IMG/VR virus record: IMGVR_UViG_3300021440_000015
Span: 1 to 64,000 of that record
Direction: 5' to 3' (one strand)
Source: a virus
Length of the DNA stretch: 64,000 nt
The notes beneath the pieces were generated by a model. The model ran no database searches. It was not told the DNA's origin and saw only the letters and a list, made by a program, of their open reading frames with translations. Shown in pieces: positions 34,433 through 44,672 of this stretch. The position numbers and the translations under genes were made by a program. The stretch's first letter is position 1, and every line of letters begins with the position of its first letter.

Positions 34433-34728
34433 TGGTGGTGATTTCCACCGTGGGTATTATGGGCTGCTCTACATTTAGAGCTGATCCTGTAACTGTGATT
34501 AAAACTGAATATAGTTATATCACTATTCCTAATGAGTTACTCAAAGATTGTGAAATATCCACCCCACCTAGTAAGACAGAATATATGTCTGCTGGGGATA
34601 AAGGTAGAGAAAGTCTTTTAATTAATCATTCTGTTGCTCTTAACAAACATCTGAAAGATTGTAATAGTCAGATGGGTAAAGCCAGAGACTTTCAACGAGA
34701 TATGCTTAGAAAGCTAGAGGTTAAGTAG
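34399..34728 (+). CDS. Outer-membrane lipoprotein spanin candidate (o-spanin)
   Basis: 109 residues, GGAG upstream of ATG 34399, overlapping the i-spanin by 34 nt. A signal sequence ends in a lipobox 'GIMGC-STF'. 'LLKDCEISTPPSK' recalls the Pro-containing Rz1 mature region. Expected partner of 33917-34432. Confidence 0.75.
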   Translation: MFQIWYSYWRLMVVISTVGIMGCSTFRADPVTVIKTEYSYITIPNELLKDCEISTPPSKTEYMSAGDKGRESLLINHSVALNKHLKDCNSQMGKARDFQRDMLRKLEVK

Positions 34729-34729
34729 T

Positions 34730-35443
34730 ATGTCTAAAGACAATCTCAAGGAATACATAAAGAATCAAACTCCTCAGAAGTTGAAAAACTTCACTGTGGT
34801 GGATAAGACACAGACTCTTCAGCCTTTTCTAATACGCATAGATAAGAACCCGCCTGATAGTTTCTATCCTTTAATGCCTTATAAGGCCACACCAGGGGAA
34901 GATAGAACTGTGCCTCGCATAAGTGCTTCTATGAATATAGAGGATTGTCTTAATGGGTATGTAGTTTTTCTGGATGACATTTTAGCTGATAAGACTTTGA
35001 TGGATTCAGATAAGTTCAAAAATGGCTATGTCATTTCTAGACTTGATTTTGAAGCTGCTTTGATACCTGATAAAACTTTGGTACCCGACGCTGATAGAAC
35101 AAGAGAACACTGGATAGTAGGGTATGACAAGGATCACACCAACTTCAATCAGCGTACAGTAGGTAAAATAGTCTTTGCAGATTTACTCCTACAAGGTAAA
35201 GCTGATCAAACAAACAGTAAGATTACGATCACTTGGTTTGTAGAGATAACCAATCCAGAAGGACTTTTTTATAAAGATGATTTGTTCTTACCTAAAGGGT
35301 ATCATAAGCTTGTGGTAGATCACAGTTCACCTAAATGGCAAACTTTGCACACCACGATCTCTGAGAAAGAATTCAAAGAAGTAAAGAAAGTATCTGCTGC
35401 TTTACTTTCTTTAGAACATAAACCAGCTTTTTTAAACTGGTGA
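34730..35443 (+). CDS. Hypothetical, possible structural protein
   Basis: 237 residues starting 1 nt after the spanin stop. Mixed alpha/beta with 'TITWFVEITNPEGLFYKDDLFLPKGYHKLVVDH' near the end. No family recognised; no membrane segment. Tightly coupled to the spanin genes and to 35454. Confidence 0.5.
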   Translation: MSKDNLKEYIKNQTPQKLKNFTVVDKTQTLQPFLIRIDKNPPDSFYPLMPYKATPGEDRTVPRISASMNIEDCLNGYVVFLDDILADKTLMDSDKFKNGYVISRLDFEAALIPDKTLVPDADRTREHWIVGYDKDHTNFNQRTVGKIVFADLLLQGKADQTNSKITITWFVEITNPEGLFYKDDLFLPKGYHKLVVDHSSPKWQTLHTTISEKEFKEVKKVSAALLSLEHKPAFLNW

Positions 35444-35453
35444 AAGGATATGT

Positions 35454-36209
35454 ATGAAATTATTCAACATGTTACAGTTAGCCTTTGAGGATGACACTGT
35501 TAATCAAAGTAAGTTAAACAGTGAAATCGAAGTAGCTATCTATGCTCACATTACCAATCCTGAAGGTTTGAAACAAGCCTCTGAAGTCATCGAACAAGAA
35601 CAAATCGAAAGTGAGTTCATGAACGGTGTCAGATGTAGAGTTAGAAAAGAAATTAGAAACACTGAGACTTCTTATACTTTTACATACAAGGTTAAGAAGG
35701 GCGGTGATAAGGCTCTGCAAAACAACACAGAGTATAATATCGCTATAGATCAAGACTTCTTTGAAGGTTTCAGAAACGTAGCTAAGAAACGTTTAAAGAA
35801 ATCCAGATACGTCTTTCACTCTAAATCTGTAGAGATGAAGTTGGTTAAAGAAGACGGATCTACGACTGTCATTGTCTTGCCTAATCTGACCTATGAAGTA
35901 GATGTCTATAAAAAGAAAGACGGTACTGAGTCTGAATGGTGTAAGATCGATGTGGAGCTAGATAACATACTGCCTTTGATCAATGAAAAGTCTGAGGGTA
36001 AACCTGTTAGGGTTATCTTGAAGGTTTCTCATCTTCCCTTTAAACCTGAGAAAAGTATGTTGGGTAGCTCTCAAGTATCGGCTGAAAAAGAACTCATGGG
36101 TAAGATCTGGGATAATGAATGGAATCTACCACCTTTTGATGAGACTCCTGAAGCTCAGAAAGTATCACAACCTGCTCAGGCACAACCTCTGCCTACACAG
36201 GGGTCTTAA
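35454..36209 (+). CDS. Protein with possible CYTH-like (triphosphate tunnel) fold
   Basis: 251 residues. Alternating basic and acidic strands ('GVRCRVRKEI', 'YTFTYKVKK', 'KKRLKKSRYVF', 'YEVDVYKKKDG', 'KIDVELDNI') recall the RxR/KxK/ExE strands of CYTH phosphohydrolases such as thiamine triphosphatase or class IV cyclase. The N-terminal ExExK signature is weak ('EVAIYAHI'), so this is tentative. The C-terminus is Gln/Pro-rich and disordered. Confidence 0.4.
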   Translation: MKLFNMLQLAFEDDTVNQSKLNSEIEVAIYAHITNPEGLKQASEVIEQEQIESEFMNGVRCRVRKEIRNTETSYTFTYKVKKGGDKALQNNTEYNIAIDQDFFEGFRNVAKKRLKKSRYVFHSKSVEMKLVKEDGSTTVIVLPNLTYEVDVYKKKDGTESEWCKIDVELDNILPLINEKSEGKPVRVILKVSHLPFKPEKSMLGSSQVSAEKELMGKIWDNEWNLPPFDETPEAQKVSQPAQAQPLPTQGS

Positions 36210-36210
36210 C

Positions 36211-36627
36211 ATGTCCGATAATGTAAGTAAGTTCAAAAGTGCTTTACTGAGAATCAAGTCTCATGCTAACGATGATCATGATGGAGATGTGAGGGAAAAC
36301 ATCTTACCTATTTTCGAGACCTTAACTAAGCAAGAAAAGATCGCTATATTGGAAGATGTGGTGGACACTCACTTTGCCGAAGGCGATGAGATAGAAGATC
36401 ATAAAGCTGATACAGTCAGAGCTGAATTGGAATTGCTGAAAGCAAAAGATGATTTGAAGCGCTCTGCTGTGATACGCTGGGCACTTATCAGCGCTACTGT
36501 AGTGACTGTATTAGTGTTTAGTGTAGCAGCCATAAAAGCTATATTAGAACTTAGAGAAGGTGACGACATAGCATCTTTCTTTAAAACTGCTGCTGAGCTT
36601 ATGGCTATACTTTTGGGGTTTAGTTAA
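36211..36627 (+). CDS. Small membrane protein
   Basis: 138 residues from ATG 36211, 1 nt after the previous stop. An acidic helical N-terminal half is followed by a transmembrane helix ('VIRWALISATVVTVLVFSVAAI') and a second hydrophobic C-terminal segment. Last gene of the 33339-36627 operon. Function unknown; could belong to the lysis set. Confidence 0.5.
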   Translation: MSDNVSKFKSALLRIKSHANDDHDGDVRENILPIFETLTKQEKIAILEDVVDTHFAEGDEIEDHKADTVRAELELLKAKDDLKRSAVIRWALISATVVTVLVFSVAAIKAILELREGDDIASFFKTAAELMAILLGFS

Positions 36628-36639
36628 AATAGAGCATAG

Positions 36640-36671
36640 TCCTATACCAGACCCTGAGGTCTGGTATAGGA
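36640..36671. terminator. Terminator between convergent genes
   Basis: Perfect 14-bp stem (arm TCCTATACCAGACC), loop CTGA; no strong T run. Confidence 0.7.
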
Positions 36672-36696
36672 GTTATGTTTTTATAAGTTAAATATA

Positions 36697-39600
36697 TTAA
36701 ACACCACTGCCGTCGGGTGTGTTATTGGTGACAATTTCAAAAAACCCACCAGCACCATTTATTTTAACAGACGCTGGATAACTATAAGCAAAATGAGCAA
36801 GAGACCAGCCGTTGAACGGCTGAACAGGATTTATAGCCGATTGCATAATTTCTTTAAAAATTACCCCATTAACATCATTTAAACCGGATTGGGAGACATA
36901 TTCTCTATGATGACCGAACAGAGAATTGTATATTGGGTCTGTGATGGTACTAGGAGCCCCAAATGTACAACCACCAAACAAAGCATAGCTTTCATTATAA
37001 CTTGCGGATACAGCAAATAAAACTGTTCCTGGTTGTAATATAAATTTACCTGTTATTTTAAAATAACTGTAAGGTCCGCCATTTATAAGTCCTATATTTT
37101 CTATACTTGTCACCTGTGTCTGATTAACAATATAAGCGGAATGAGGTCTAGTTTGAAATATGATAGCGCCAGATTCTTCACTTGCGTAAAATCTTCCTAA
37201 TAAAAAATCAGCACTTACAACAGATCTAACTTTGGCATAATAGCTTTGACCGTATTCTAAGCCTAGTAAACCATAAGACTGACCTGCATAGTCTACATAC
37301 GACCCGCCTATTAAAGAAGCTGATGTTTCAGGATTACCGACTTTCCATAGTTTAAGATAAGTCTCACCTGTGAAACCAGACAGATTGCTAAATACAGATG
37401 TTGTTGGCGATATGGCAATATCACCATATGTTGGATCTATAACACCATTTGGTTGAGGTGACGTTACAGCCCCAACAAAAACATATGTTTGATATTGAGA
37501 TACGGTAACCACATTTGACAAACCAGCGGCTCCGCTACTCGATATTAATCTTAATCTCACATACATATCGCTATGTGCTGGAAGATAATGATTTGAAAAA
37601 TTAGTTGTATATGCGTTACCAGTTATTGGACTATCCCAATAATTAAACTGTGAGAAATCAGCAAACGCTGACCATTCCCAAACAGCACTTATTAATTCAC
37701 CAGCAGAGCTGTTGGCTGAGTATACAGTCGATGTAAAGGAAACACCAGGACCTGTACTGTCTGTTGTCGTTATAATTGGACTGTTTACAACAGGTCCTGG
37801 TGTTAAAGATGTGTCAGATATCCAAACTGTTTTACTCGCTACTATAGGTCCGCTTCCAGAACCAGTTCTCCATACAAGTGTTAAAGACTTATCCCCGTCT
37901 GTTGAGTTATCAGCAATTGTCGGTATATTGATTACATTTTGCGCAATAGGTGTTATACTTAACATTCCTATATCTGCGCCAGAAACTGTATAGTCAAAAT
38001 TACGAATAGCTGTTCCAGAGACATCTATGTGATCGCCACTTCCATCATCACGACTTTTAGTCAGGATGAATGTAGCCACCTGACCTTCGTTATAAGTATC
38101 AACACTAGAAGTTATGTTGTAAATAACAACAGGTTGCGCACCTACACTGACAGTACCTGTGGTGGAAGTTTTCACTTCAGTATATCCAGCAGAAGTTAAG
38201 GTATCTGTCTGTTCTACTTTCCAGTAGTAAGTAGTACCGTAAACCAAAGTAGCGTTAATTGTCGTGGAGATTGTGTTTATGTCTATGCCAACACCAGAAA
38301 AATCAGAAGTTGGATAAAGACTAAATCTGTAAGAGGTGCCGACACCGACGACGGTATTACTACCTCTATTCCAGCTAAATGTACCTGTTGCTTCTGCTAC
38401 AGTAGTTGTGTTTAAAGTAGGGGCTGTTAGATATGATCTAGAAGTAGAAGTCAGTACGTTAGAGTATCCACTATAAAAACCATTAGCAGATTTGTAACGC
38501 ATTCTGAAATACAGAACTGTGCTAGGTGGTAAATAGATACCAGTTAAGGAAGGGTTACCTGTACCGTTATAGCTGTCTTCTTGATCGTAGACAACACCAG
38601 ATGTGAAATCAGAAGTGCTATATACTTGCCAATGCATTTTACTGACAGGGCCAGCAGAATCGTTAGCTACATAGTAACTAGACAAAGCATTCAGATAAGG
38701 ATCAGCCCCGCTCACAAATGTGATTGTAGGGGTATCCACTAAAACACCTAAGGTGTTAAAGCTAACTGGAGCGCTAAAAGCAGTGCTTCTACCTTGATCA
38801 GATTTATACGAAACCCTTGCGTAATAAGTAGTAGCTGTATTCAGACCTAATACTGTATAAGTAGTCAGGTGAGTTGTACTATTGGTTACAGACTTGGTAC
38901 TCACTATGGTGGCGAAGCTGCTGTCTGTAGAAATCTGCCATGTGGAAGATGCATGAGTCTCACCCACATCACTGTGAAATGCATCTGCTGTCAATATCAC
39001 ATCGATATCCTGCTGACCCACAGGAGCTGTGATAGTAGGAGTATTTGGATTAGGGATAGCTCCAGACATAAAACTTATAACATCACTCCAATCACTAGGA
39101 GTAGTACCGATGTTAGAAGTATGTCTCATCCGAAGATAATAAGTACTTGCATAGTCTATGTTGTTCCAAATAGCATTTAACCCAGTCTCAGAAGAGCTGT
39201 TAATCAAAGGACTGAATGTATTAGACTTAGACAGTTGCCATTCCACATCTGCTAGTGAACTACCACTACTTCCAGTTAAGCTATAGGTTGAGGAAGTTGC
39301 TGTCAGATTAGGACCTAAACCTTCTTGAGCGTTCAGAGGAGATGTGATAGAAGGTTTGTTAGGTTTGTATACTGTTTTCGTAGTAAACATCACCACAGCA
39401 GACCATCCGCTCACAGACAGCATTTCGCCACGATGTCTAGCTCTTATGTAGTAAGTCTTGACAGCTTGTAAACTCGGTATTGTAAAAGATGTTTTACCTG
39501 CGATCTGATTACTGTAAGTCACAAATCCAGTTTCAAACAAAGGATCTTCAGCTATGTGGTAATCTGTACTCAGATGGTTATCTGTGCCGCCTGTGGTTTG

Positions 39601-40128
39601 AAAAGGAGATGTCGTGATCGTAGCATCAGGTCCTTTATCCAAACTGTTATTAACAGGAGATGTGATCGTGGGTGGATTAACATAAGCACCAGCAATAGCT
39701 CTCAACAATATCTTTTGCCCATTGATCGTAAAACCACACTCACCAGGCAAAGCTGGAGTGGTATAGCGTATTTCAGCGCCATTGACACTATCCACACTGC
39801 CATTAATAGCCACAACAACATACTTAGTAAAACTGTCGTAGTTGACAATGGTGTAAGTTTGCTGTGTGTTGATATCTGCATTAGTTAAACCAATCACAGA
39901 TACTCTATTAACGATGGCTTCATCACCTAGAGTTACCATAGACAACACAGGCTGACCACTCACAGATTCCAATAAAGCCAGACCTTTCTCTACGCCTAAC
40001 ATGTCTGTGGTCAAAAGACCTAGCTTATCAGCAGCCTGCGCAGCACTAGCTCCACCTGTGCCGCCGTTACTTATACTGGCTATATAAGAAGAACTACCAG
40101 AATCATTTTTATAAATATGTTTACTCAT
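36697..40128 (-). CDS. Long tail fibre with fibronectin III and Calx-beta-like repeats
   Basis: 1143 residues. The N-terminal ~130 residues share the fibre attachment module of 558 and 42486 ('GGTGGASAAQAADKLGL', 'YTIVNYDSFTKYVV', 'GFTINGQ'). It is followed by about six fibronectin III-like repeats, each with 'TTYYLRMRHTS...GWS..V.FTT' and the linker 'P.ITSP', then a Calx-beta-like domain (~700-790), two further repeats, and a unique C-terminal ~180 residues that may carry the binding tip. Repeat number makes this gene prone to recombination. Confidence 0.8.
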   Translation of the reverse strand: MSKHIYKNDSGSSSYIASISNGGTGGASAAQAADKLGLLTTDMLGVEKGLALLESVSGQPVLSMVTLGDEAIVNRVSVIGLTNADINTQQTYTIVNYDSFTKYVVVAINGSVDSVNGAEIRYTTPALPGECGFTINGQKILLRAIAGAYVNPPTITSPVNNSLDKGPDATITTSPFQTTGGTDNHLSTDYHIAEDPLFETGFVTYSNQIAGKTSFTIPSLQAVKTYYIRARHRGEMLSVSGWSAVVMFTTKTVYKPNKPSITSPLNAQEGLGPNLTATSSTYSLTGSSGSSLADVEWQLSKSNTFSPLINSSSETGLNAIWNNIDYASTYYLRMRHTSNIGTTPSDWSDVISFMSGAIPNPNTPTITAPVGQQDIDVILTADAFHSDVGETHASSTWQISTDSSFATIVSTKSVTNSTTHLTTYTVLGLNTATTYYARVSYKSDQGRSTAFSAPVSFNTLGVLVDTPTITFVSGADPYLNALSSYYVANDSAGPVSKMHWQVYSTSDFTSGVVYDQEDSYNGTGNPSLTGIYLPPSTVLYFRMRYKSANGFYSGYSNVLTSTSRSYLTAPTLNTTTVAEATGTFSWNRGSNTVVGVGTSYRFSLYPTSDFSGVGIDINTISTTINATLVYGTTYYWKVEQTDTLTSAGYTEVKTSTTGTVSVGAQPVVIYNITSSVDTYNEGQVATFILTKSRDDGSGDHIDVSGTAIRNFDYTVSGADIGMLSITPIAQNVINIPTIADNSTDGDKSLTLVWRTGSGSGPIVASKTVWISDTSLTPGPVVNSPIITTTDSTGPGVSFTSTVYSANSSAGELISAVWEWSAFADFSQFNYWDSPITGNAYTTNFSNHYLPAHSDMYVRLRLISSSGAAGLSNVVTVSQYQTYVFVGAVTSPQPNGVIDPTYGDIAISPTTSVFSNLSGFTGETYLKLWKVGNPETSASLIGGSYVDYAGQSYGLLGLEYGQSYYAKVRSVVSADFLLGRFYASEESGAIIFQTRPHSAYIVNQTQVTSIENIGLINGGPYSYFKITGKFILQPGTVLFAVSASYNESYALFGGCTFGAPSTITDPIYNSLFGHHREYVSQSGLNDVNGVIFKEIMQSAINPVQPFNGWSLAHFAYSYPASVKINGAGGFFEIVTNNTPDGSGV

Positions 40129-40138
40129 TTTGTTTCTC

Positions 40139-41410
40139 TTAAGGTGTGAGGTTGTAACCAGATATCTCTAACATGTTACCCCTGGAGTTATAAAAACTTC
40201 TTTGATTAACTTCGTTGTTGTTAACTAAGTTCAGGTTGGTTGTGTTCTGTTGAGAGATAATGAAATTCTGATAATAGCTATCGGCTACTGTAACAGCCCA
40301 TCTCTGATTATCACCTTCATGTGTTTTCCAATACTCAGCGATCTTACCATGTCCCACAAATAGAGGATAAGAAGGATCTTGATAAGCTATGAACATACCT
40401 GGCATATTAGAATGCTTTATAGGTATCTTCTTAGTCACTAAGAACTCTTTATCCACCACCACTAAAAAGCTTTGACTTAAAGTCATGTACTTAGTTAGTG
40501 TAGTATTGCTGATCATTTCTGGTAAACTAAACAGATTAGGGTTGAGAGGATCTGCGTTTAGGTTTAAAGAACTCAGATTCAAAGTCTTACCTGATTCATA
40601 GATACGTTCAATATGAGGTATCTTGGTCCAATCTAAAGCAAAAGTATTGGTACCTGTTTGCCAGAAGACTCCTTGTTCAGGCATGACTATATAGCCACCC
40701 AGTATAAGTATGCAAGACTTTCTAGTTAAATCCACATCTACACTAAAGAATGTTCTATCTACCAAGTTACCAGAAGGGGTTTGAGGTATGATGTTACCTG
40801 GGTTCAGTTTTATCTTGGTGAGTCTACCCACATCTAGAAAACTGATGATACCTAATTTATTCATACGTGAGTGTTGAAGTGTTTTACCACCATCTACCAC
40901 ATACGCTTTCTCACCGTCAGTATCAGTCATGTGCACAAATCCATTCACAGTCACTAAACAGTGGCTGTGAATGAGAGACATGTCTGTGCTATAAATAGGT
41001 CTGGTCAAAACCAAATCAGGTTTATCTTCCACAGGGTAATTAGCAGGAAGATTAACACCTATTCTACAGATATCTATTTTATATCTGGCTCGAACCGCAT
41101 CACAATACTTCACAAACTTAACTTCTGTATTAGGGAACTGAGGAACAGTTTCTAATGTTCTAGATCCTAATAAAACAAGCATTTCATTCAGAGTTCCAGC
41201 AAAGCTGGAAAACTCTGATCTGAGTGTGTCTAGGTCGATGTATATATTCTGAGGAAGAGCTGGTAAGCTCAATTCGATGTACACCTTAGCGAAAGTGTCG
41301 TAGATAGAGAACACAACATGGTTCGATATATTCTGCTCTATCCATTGTGATCCGGCAGTGCGTGCTAAACACACCGCTTTTACGTAGCTGTACATTTCTT
41401 GTTTCTCCAA
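40139..41410 (-). CDS. Virion structural protein, tail or fibre related
   Basis: 423 residues, beta-rich, 10 nt upstream (transcriptionally) of the long fibre. 'AVCLARTAGSQWIEQNISNHVVFSIYDTFAKVYIELSLPALP' near the start. No family recognised. Divergent from 41441 with a 30-nt gap between starts. Confidence 0.55.
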   Translation of the reverse strand: MEKQEMYSYVKAVCLARTAGSQWIEQNISNHVVFSIYDTFAKVYIELSLPALPQNIYIDLDTLRSEFSSFAGTLNEMLVLLGSRTLETVPQFPNTEVKFVKYCDAVRARYKIDICRIGVNLPANYPVEDKPDLVLTRPIYSTDMSLIHSHCLVTVNGFVHMTDTDGEKAYVVDGGKTLQHSRMNKLGIISFLDVGRLTKIKLNPGNIIPQTPSGNLVDRTFFSVDVDLTRKSCILILGGYIVMPEQGVFWQTGTNTFALDWTKIPHIERIYESGKTLNLSSLNLNADPLNPNLFSLPEMISNTTLTKYMTLSQSFLVVVDKEFLVTKKIPIKHSNMPGMFIAYQDPSYPLFVGHGKIAEYWKTHEGDNQRWAVTVADSYYQNFIISQQNTTNLNLVNNNEVNQRSFYNSRGNMLEISGYNLTP

Positions 41411-41440
41411 ATCGGATGGTCAACTTCAGGAAGAACTTTT

Positions 41441-42118
41441 ATGCCGTCAACGTACCCTTTAGACACGACTGGCCTATCGCTCAGTAACAAAATCGTTAAT
41501 GAGCCACACACTTTTACCGAAGTCAACAATTCGCGTTATAGGATCATAATCCCTAATTTCGCACCATTTTATCTGGATAATCTCAGTGTTTCACACGAGG
41601 GTCCAGGTGGTGTGATTACACCTATGGCAGAGAACCAGCATTACATGCTTACTCTGCCGTATATAGGAGCGGCTAGATCTATCGGAAAAATGCTGTATGG
41701 CGGCATCAGTTTTAACACTGACTTCCCCAACGGCACTCTACGAGTAACGTATCAGACTATCGGTGGTGAATGGACAGCTAATTATAATTATGTTCTTGAG
41801 CGATTGGCCACTATGGCCTATAACCCAAGAACCACAGTCTGGGATGTCGTCACAGACAAACCCAGTGCTTTTCCACCCATCAATCACGATCAGAACTTAG
41901 ATTATGTTTACGGACATTTAGAACTGATCAATGCTATTAATGGTATCGCCACTCAGATTCTTACTAGACCAGCACCAGATAAGATCGTGGTGGGTCTAGG
42001 TAACGTTCAAAACTTACCTGTGGCTTCCGATGCAGAAGTATTGTCTGCTGCTCCAGTAGAGAAGTATATCACTCTCAGACAACTGGTTATGTTTTTTAAT
42101 CAGTTTAACACACCCTAA
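41441..42118 (+). CDS. Virion structural protein, fibre region
   Basis: 225 residues from ATG 41441 (AGGAAG upstream). 'LGNVQNLPVASDAEVLS...KYITLRQLVMFF' near the C-terminus resembles phage fibre-junction segments (GLGNV.N...A). The first of three co-directional genes (41441, 42144, 42486), the last a fibre, so it may be an adaptor. Confidence 0.55.
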   Translation: MPSTYPLDTTGLSLSNKIVNEPHTFTEVNNSRYRIIIPNFAPFYLDNLSVSHEGPGGVITPMAENQHYMLTLPYIGAARSIGKMLYGGISFNTDFPNGTLRVTYQTIGGEWTANYNYVLERLATMAYNPRTTVWDVVTDKPSAFPPINHDQNLDYVYGHLELINAINGIATQILTRPAPDKIVVGLGNVQNLPVASDAEVLSAAPVEKYITLRQLVMFFNQFNTP

Positions 42119-42143
42119 CATTTTTTGAGATCAGGAGTCTATT

Positions 42144-42470
42144 ATGGCAAACGGTTTGCTTGGTAAAGCTATGGCTATAGCTAACAACTTTGTGAAGGTG
42201 TATGAAGTACCTTCTACTGGTGTGGTGTTTACTACTGCCAGTTATAACGCTTTGAACATGGACACAGTAGACGTGTTCCTTAAAGTGGCTATCACCACAA
42301 GTGAAACTCCATCTCCTGCTGACTTCGTTGACTTCAATGCCAAGATCCCTCAGGACGGCGGCATCGTTGAACGTAGTTGTATGGCTATGAGTCCTGGCGA
42401 GAAGATGTTCTTCCAAGCCAGTTCTAGCAACGTGTCTATTCGTGTACACGGTTTAGAAAAAGCTGTTTGA
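42144..42470 (+). CDS. Small structural protein
   Basis: 108 residues, AGGAG upstream. Beta-rich, no charge clusters; 'MANGLLGKAMAIANNFVKVYEVPSTGVVFTTASYNALN' and 'GEKMFFQASSSNVSIRVHGLEKAV' suggest a small beta-sandwich decoration or adaptor. Function inferred from its neighbours only. Confidence 0.5.
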   Translation: MANGLLGKAMAIANNFVKVYEVPSTGVVFTTASYNALNMDTVDVFLKVAITTSETPSPADFVDFNAKIPQDGGIVERSCMAMSPGEKMFFQASSSNVSIRVHGLEKAV

Positions 42471-42485
42471 TAAAGGAGTAGGTCC

Positions 42486-44663
42486 ATGCCTCGTAATTTG
42501 CAAGGACCTTCAGCGAACCTCGGGGCTCTGGACAGAGTCCTGGGTATCAATGAAGGCGGCACTGACGCCACTACAGACTTAACAGCTGTGCAAAATCTTG
42601 GTGGTATCCACAGGTCGATGATCAATCGGCCTGGGGGTATCGCCGGTTTAGACGCTTTGGGTAGATTACCTATAGACCTTATAGATGCTGATACTATCAG
42701 TATCCAAGGTCCTGTTCTATTGAACTCCAATCAGGTAGCTACTTACACCATCACCAACTATGATACATTTACCAGTTACACTATCTCTGCCATAACTGGT
42801 ACTGTAAGTCGTGTAGAAGATGTGATCACCTATACAGCACCTAGCGCTAATGGTACTACAGGTTTTAGAATCAACGACCGGGTGTTTGACATAGCTGTTG
42901 GACAGACTTTGATTAACAAACCTGTTATTCAATCTCCTGTTAACTTATCCAACAATCTGGGTGGGGATGTTACTTTTGTAACTGCTCCTTTTGATGCGGT
43001 GGGTGGCACAGATACTCACAGCTCCTCATCTTGGCAAGTATCTAGCGATATTAACTTCAACACCTTAATAGGTGAAGCTGTTAACAGTACGATAAATAAG
43101 ATCAGTTGGACTGTAACAGGTTTGTCTGAGAATACCACTTACTATGTAAGAGTTAAGCACACAGGTGTCAACTCTGGTACATCCGGTTATAGTGATATTG
43201 TACAGTTCTCTACCAAAACTATCTTTCTTCCTATCGCAGAGAAGCAAATAGTTACAGCTAATAGCAAAGCCGGTTATACTGCATCTGCTGGTGAAAATTA
43301 CGGTGTCAACGTGGTTTTGTCTGGTGACGGACAAGTCATGGTGACCACTAGCTGTAAACATGACATTAACCTAGTAGCCAACCGTGCTCATGAGATAGGT
43401 GGTGACTATGCTGATATGTATGTGAAGTCAGGTGGTACCTGGTCCCATGTACAGCGTATACAAAGACCCACCGGTACATCAGGTGCTATCAAAGCCTCTC
43501 TTAGCTATGATGGTGGCGTGTTGACTTTGGGTGAACATAAGTTCTATGATTCTGAGTTTACTCAAGCTAATTTCTCTTACTCCACTCCTGTCTCACAATC
43601 TGCTAACTTAGATGGCACCACAGCGGTTGAAATCTATAACAGAGTATCAGGTTCCAATACGTGGTCTTTGAACAAAACTATTTCCCTGAATAACAACTTT
43701 AAAGGATACATCCTAAATACAGATGTGAAGATTTCTGGTGATGGCGCTGTATTAGTTATAGCTGATAGCTTTTATGGCGCAGCTTATAAACAGAGATGGA
43801 ACACACCTTGGATCTTTAACACAGCTGGTGCTAACGCTAGGGCTTTGGTTTATAGAAAGACAGCTTCTGATTGGGTGTTGAGTCAAACACTCACTATACC
43901 TAATACACTTGAGAACACAGGTAGTGTATCTATATCTAGAGATGGCAGAACCATTTCTGTTTTTGATACTTTAGATGAGTCCGCTACATATACAAATCCA
44001 GCTCAATACCCTGTGTCTTGGATGGGCGCTTTGCATGTGTATAAAGACAATGGCTCTGGTCAGTTTACTCTGATCCAAACGTTGAAGAGTTCCACACCCA
44101 GACACTCTGATCATTACGGTCATTTAGGTAACTCTGTTCACAACATGTCTTCGGATGGTAAGTTGTTAGCTGCTGCTTGTCGCGGTGTATTGGCTCCTAA
44201 TACAAATACATGGATAGCCGACCAAATGGTTGCTAAAAACATCCAGTATAGTGATGGTTATGGATATGTAGAGCTTTGGGACTATATCAACGGTGCTTAT
44301 GTCAGAGGTCAGAAATTGACCCCTAGCGGACAGCGTCAGTATTCTCATTTCGGTAAAAGTGTGTGGGTCTCTCCTAACGGTAAGACCATCGCTGTGGGTG
44401 CTGAATATGAAGACACCAAAGGTACTGATGCAGGCATGCTTTATATCTTTAAGAAGAGTGATGTCACTGGTATGTGGGCTGAAGTAGCTCGTGTATTCCC
44501 TGACTCAGCTATCGGCAACAATGAGAAGTTTGGTGTCGAGGTATCTCTTTCTGATGATCTTAAAGAGATGGCTGTGGGTGCATGGGGTAGAGATCCTGGT
44601 TTAACCAAGACAGCTACTCCTATAGCTCAAGCTGGTTACGGTGCAGTTTATCTGTACGGTTAA
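42486..44663 (+). CDS. Tail fibre protein with FG-GAP-like propeller
   Basis: 725 residues. Same plan as 558-2516: an attachment module ('GINEGGTDATTDLTAVQNLGG', 'YTITNYDTFTSYTI', 'GFRINDR'), one fibronectin-like domain, then a propeller with repeated 'VVLSGDGQVMVTT', 'VSISRDGRTISVF', 'VWVSPNGKTIAVGAEYEDTKGTDAGMLYIFKKS'. The tip differs from 558, so the phage may carry two receptor-binding specificities. Strong terminator follows. Confidence 0.8.
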   Translation: MPRNLQGPSANLGALDRVLGINEGGTDATTDLTAVQNLGGIHRSMINRPGGIAGLDALGRLPIDLIDADTISIQGPVLLNSNQVATYTITNYDTFTSYTISAITGTVSRVEDVITYTAPSANGTTGFRINDRVFDIAVGQTLINKPVIQSPVNLSNNLGGDVTFVTAPFDAVGGTDTHSSSSWQVSSDINFNTLIGEAVNSTINKISWTVTGLSENTTYYVRVKHTGVNSGTSGYSDIVQFSTKTIFLPIAEKQIVTANSKAGYTASAGENYGVNVVLSGDGQVMVTTSCKHDINLVANRAHEIGGDYADMYVKSGGTWSHVQRIQRPTGTSGAIKASLSYDGGVLTLGEHKFYDSEFTQANFSYSTPVSQSANLDGTTAVEIYNRVSGSNTWSLNKTISLNNNFKGYILNTDVKISGDGAVLVIADSFYGAAYKQRWNTPWIFNTAGANARALVYRKTASDWVLSQTLTIPNTLENTGSVSISRDGRTISVFDTLDESATYTNPAQYPVSWMGALHVYKDNGSGQFTLIQTLKSSTPRHSDHYGHLGNSVHNMSSDGKLLAAACRGVLAPNTNTWIADQMVAKNIQYSDGYGYVELWDYINGAYVRGQKLTPSGQRQYSHFGKSVWVSPNGKTIAVGAEYEDTKGTDAGMLYIFKKSDVTGMWAEVARVFPDSAIGNNEKFGVEVSLSDDLKEMAVGAWGRDPGLTKTATPIAQAGYGAVYLYG

Positions 44664-44672
44664 AAAGAATTA

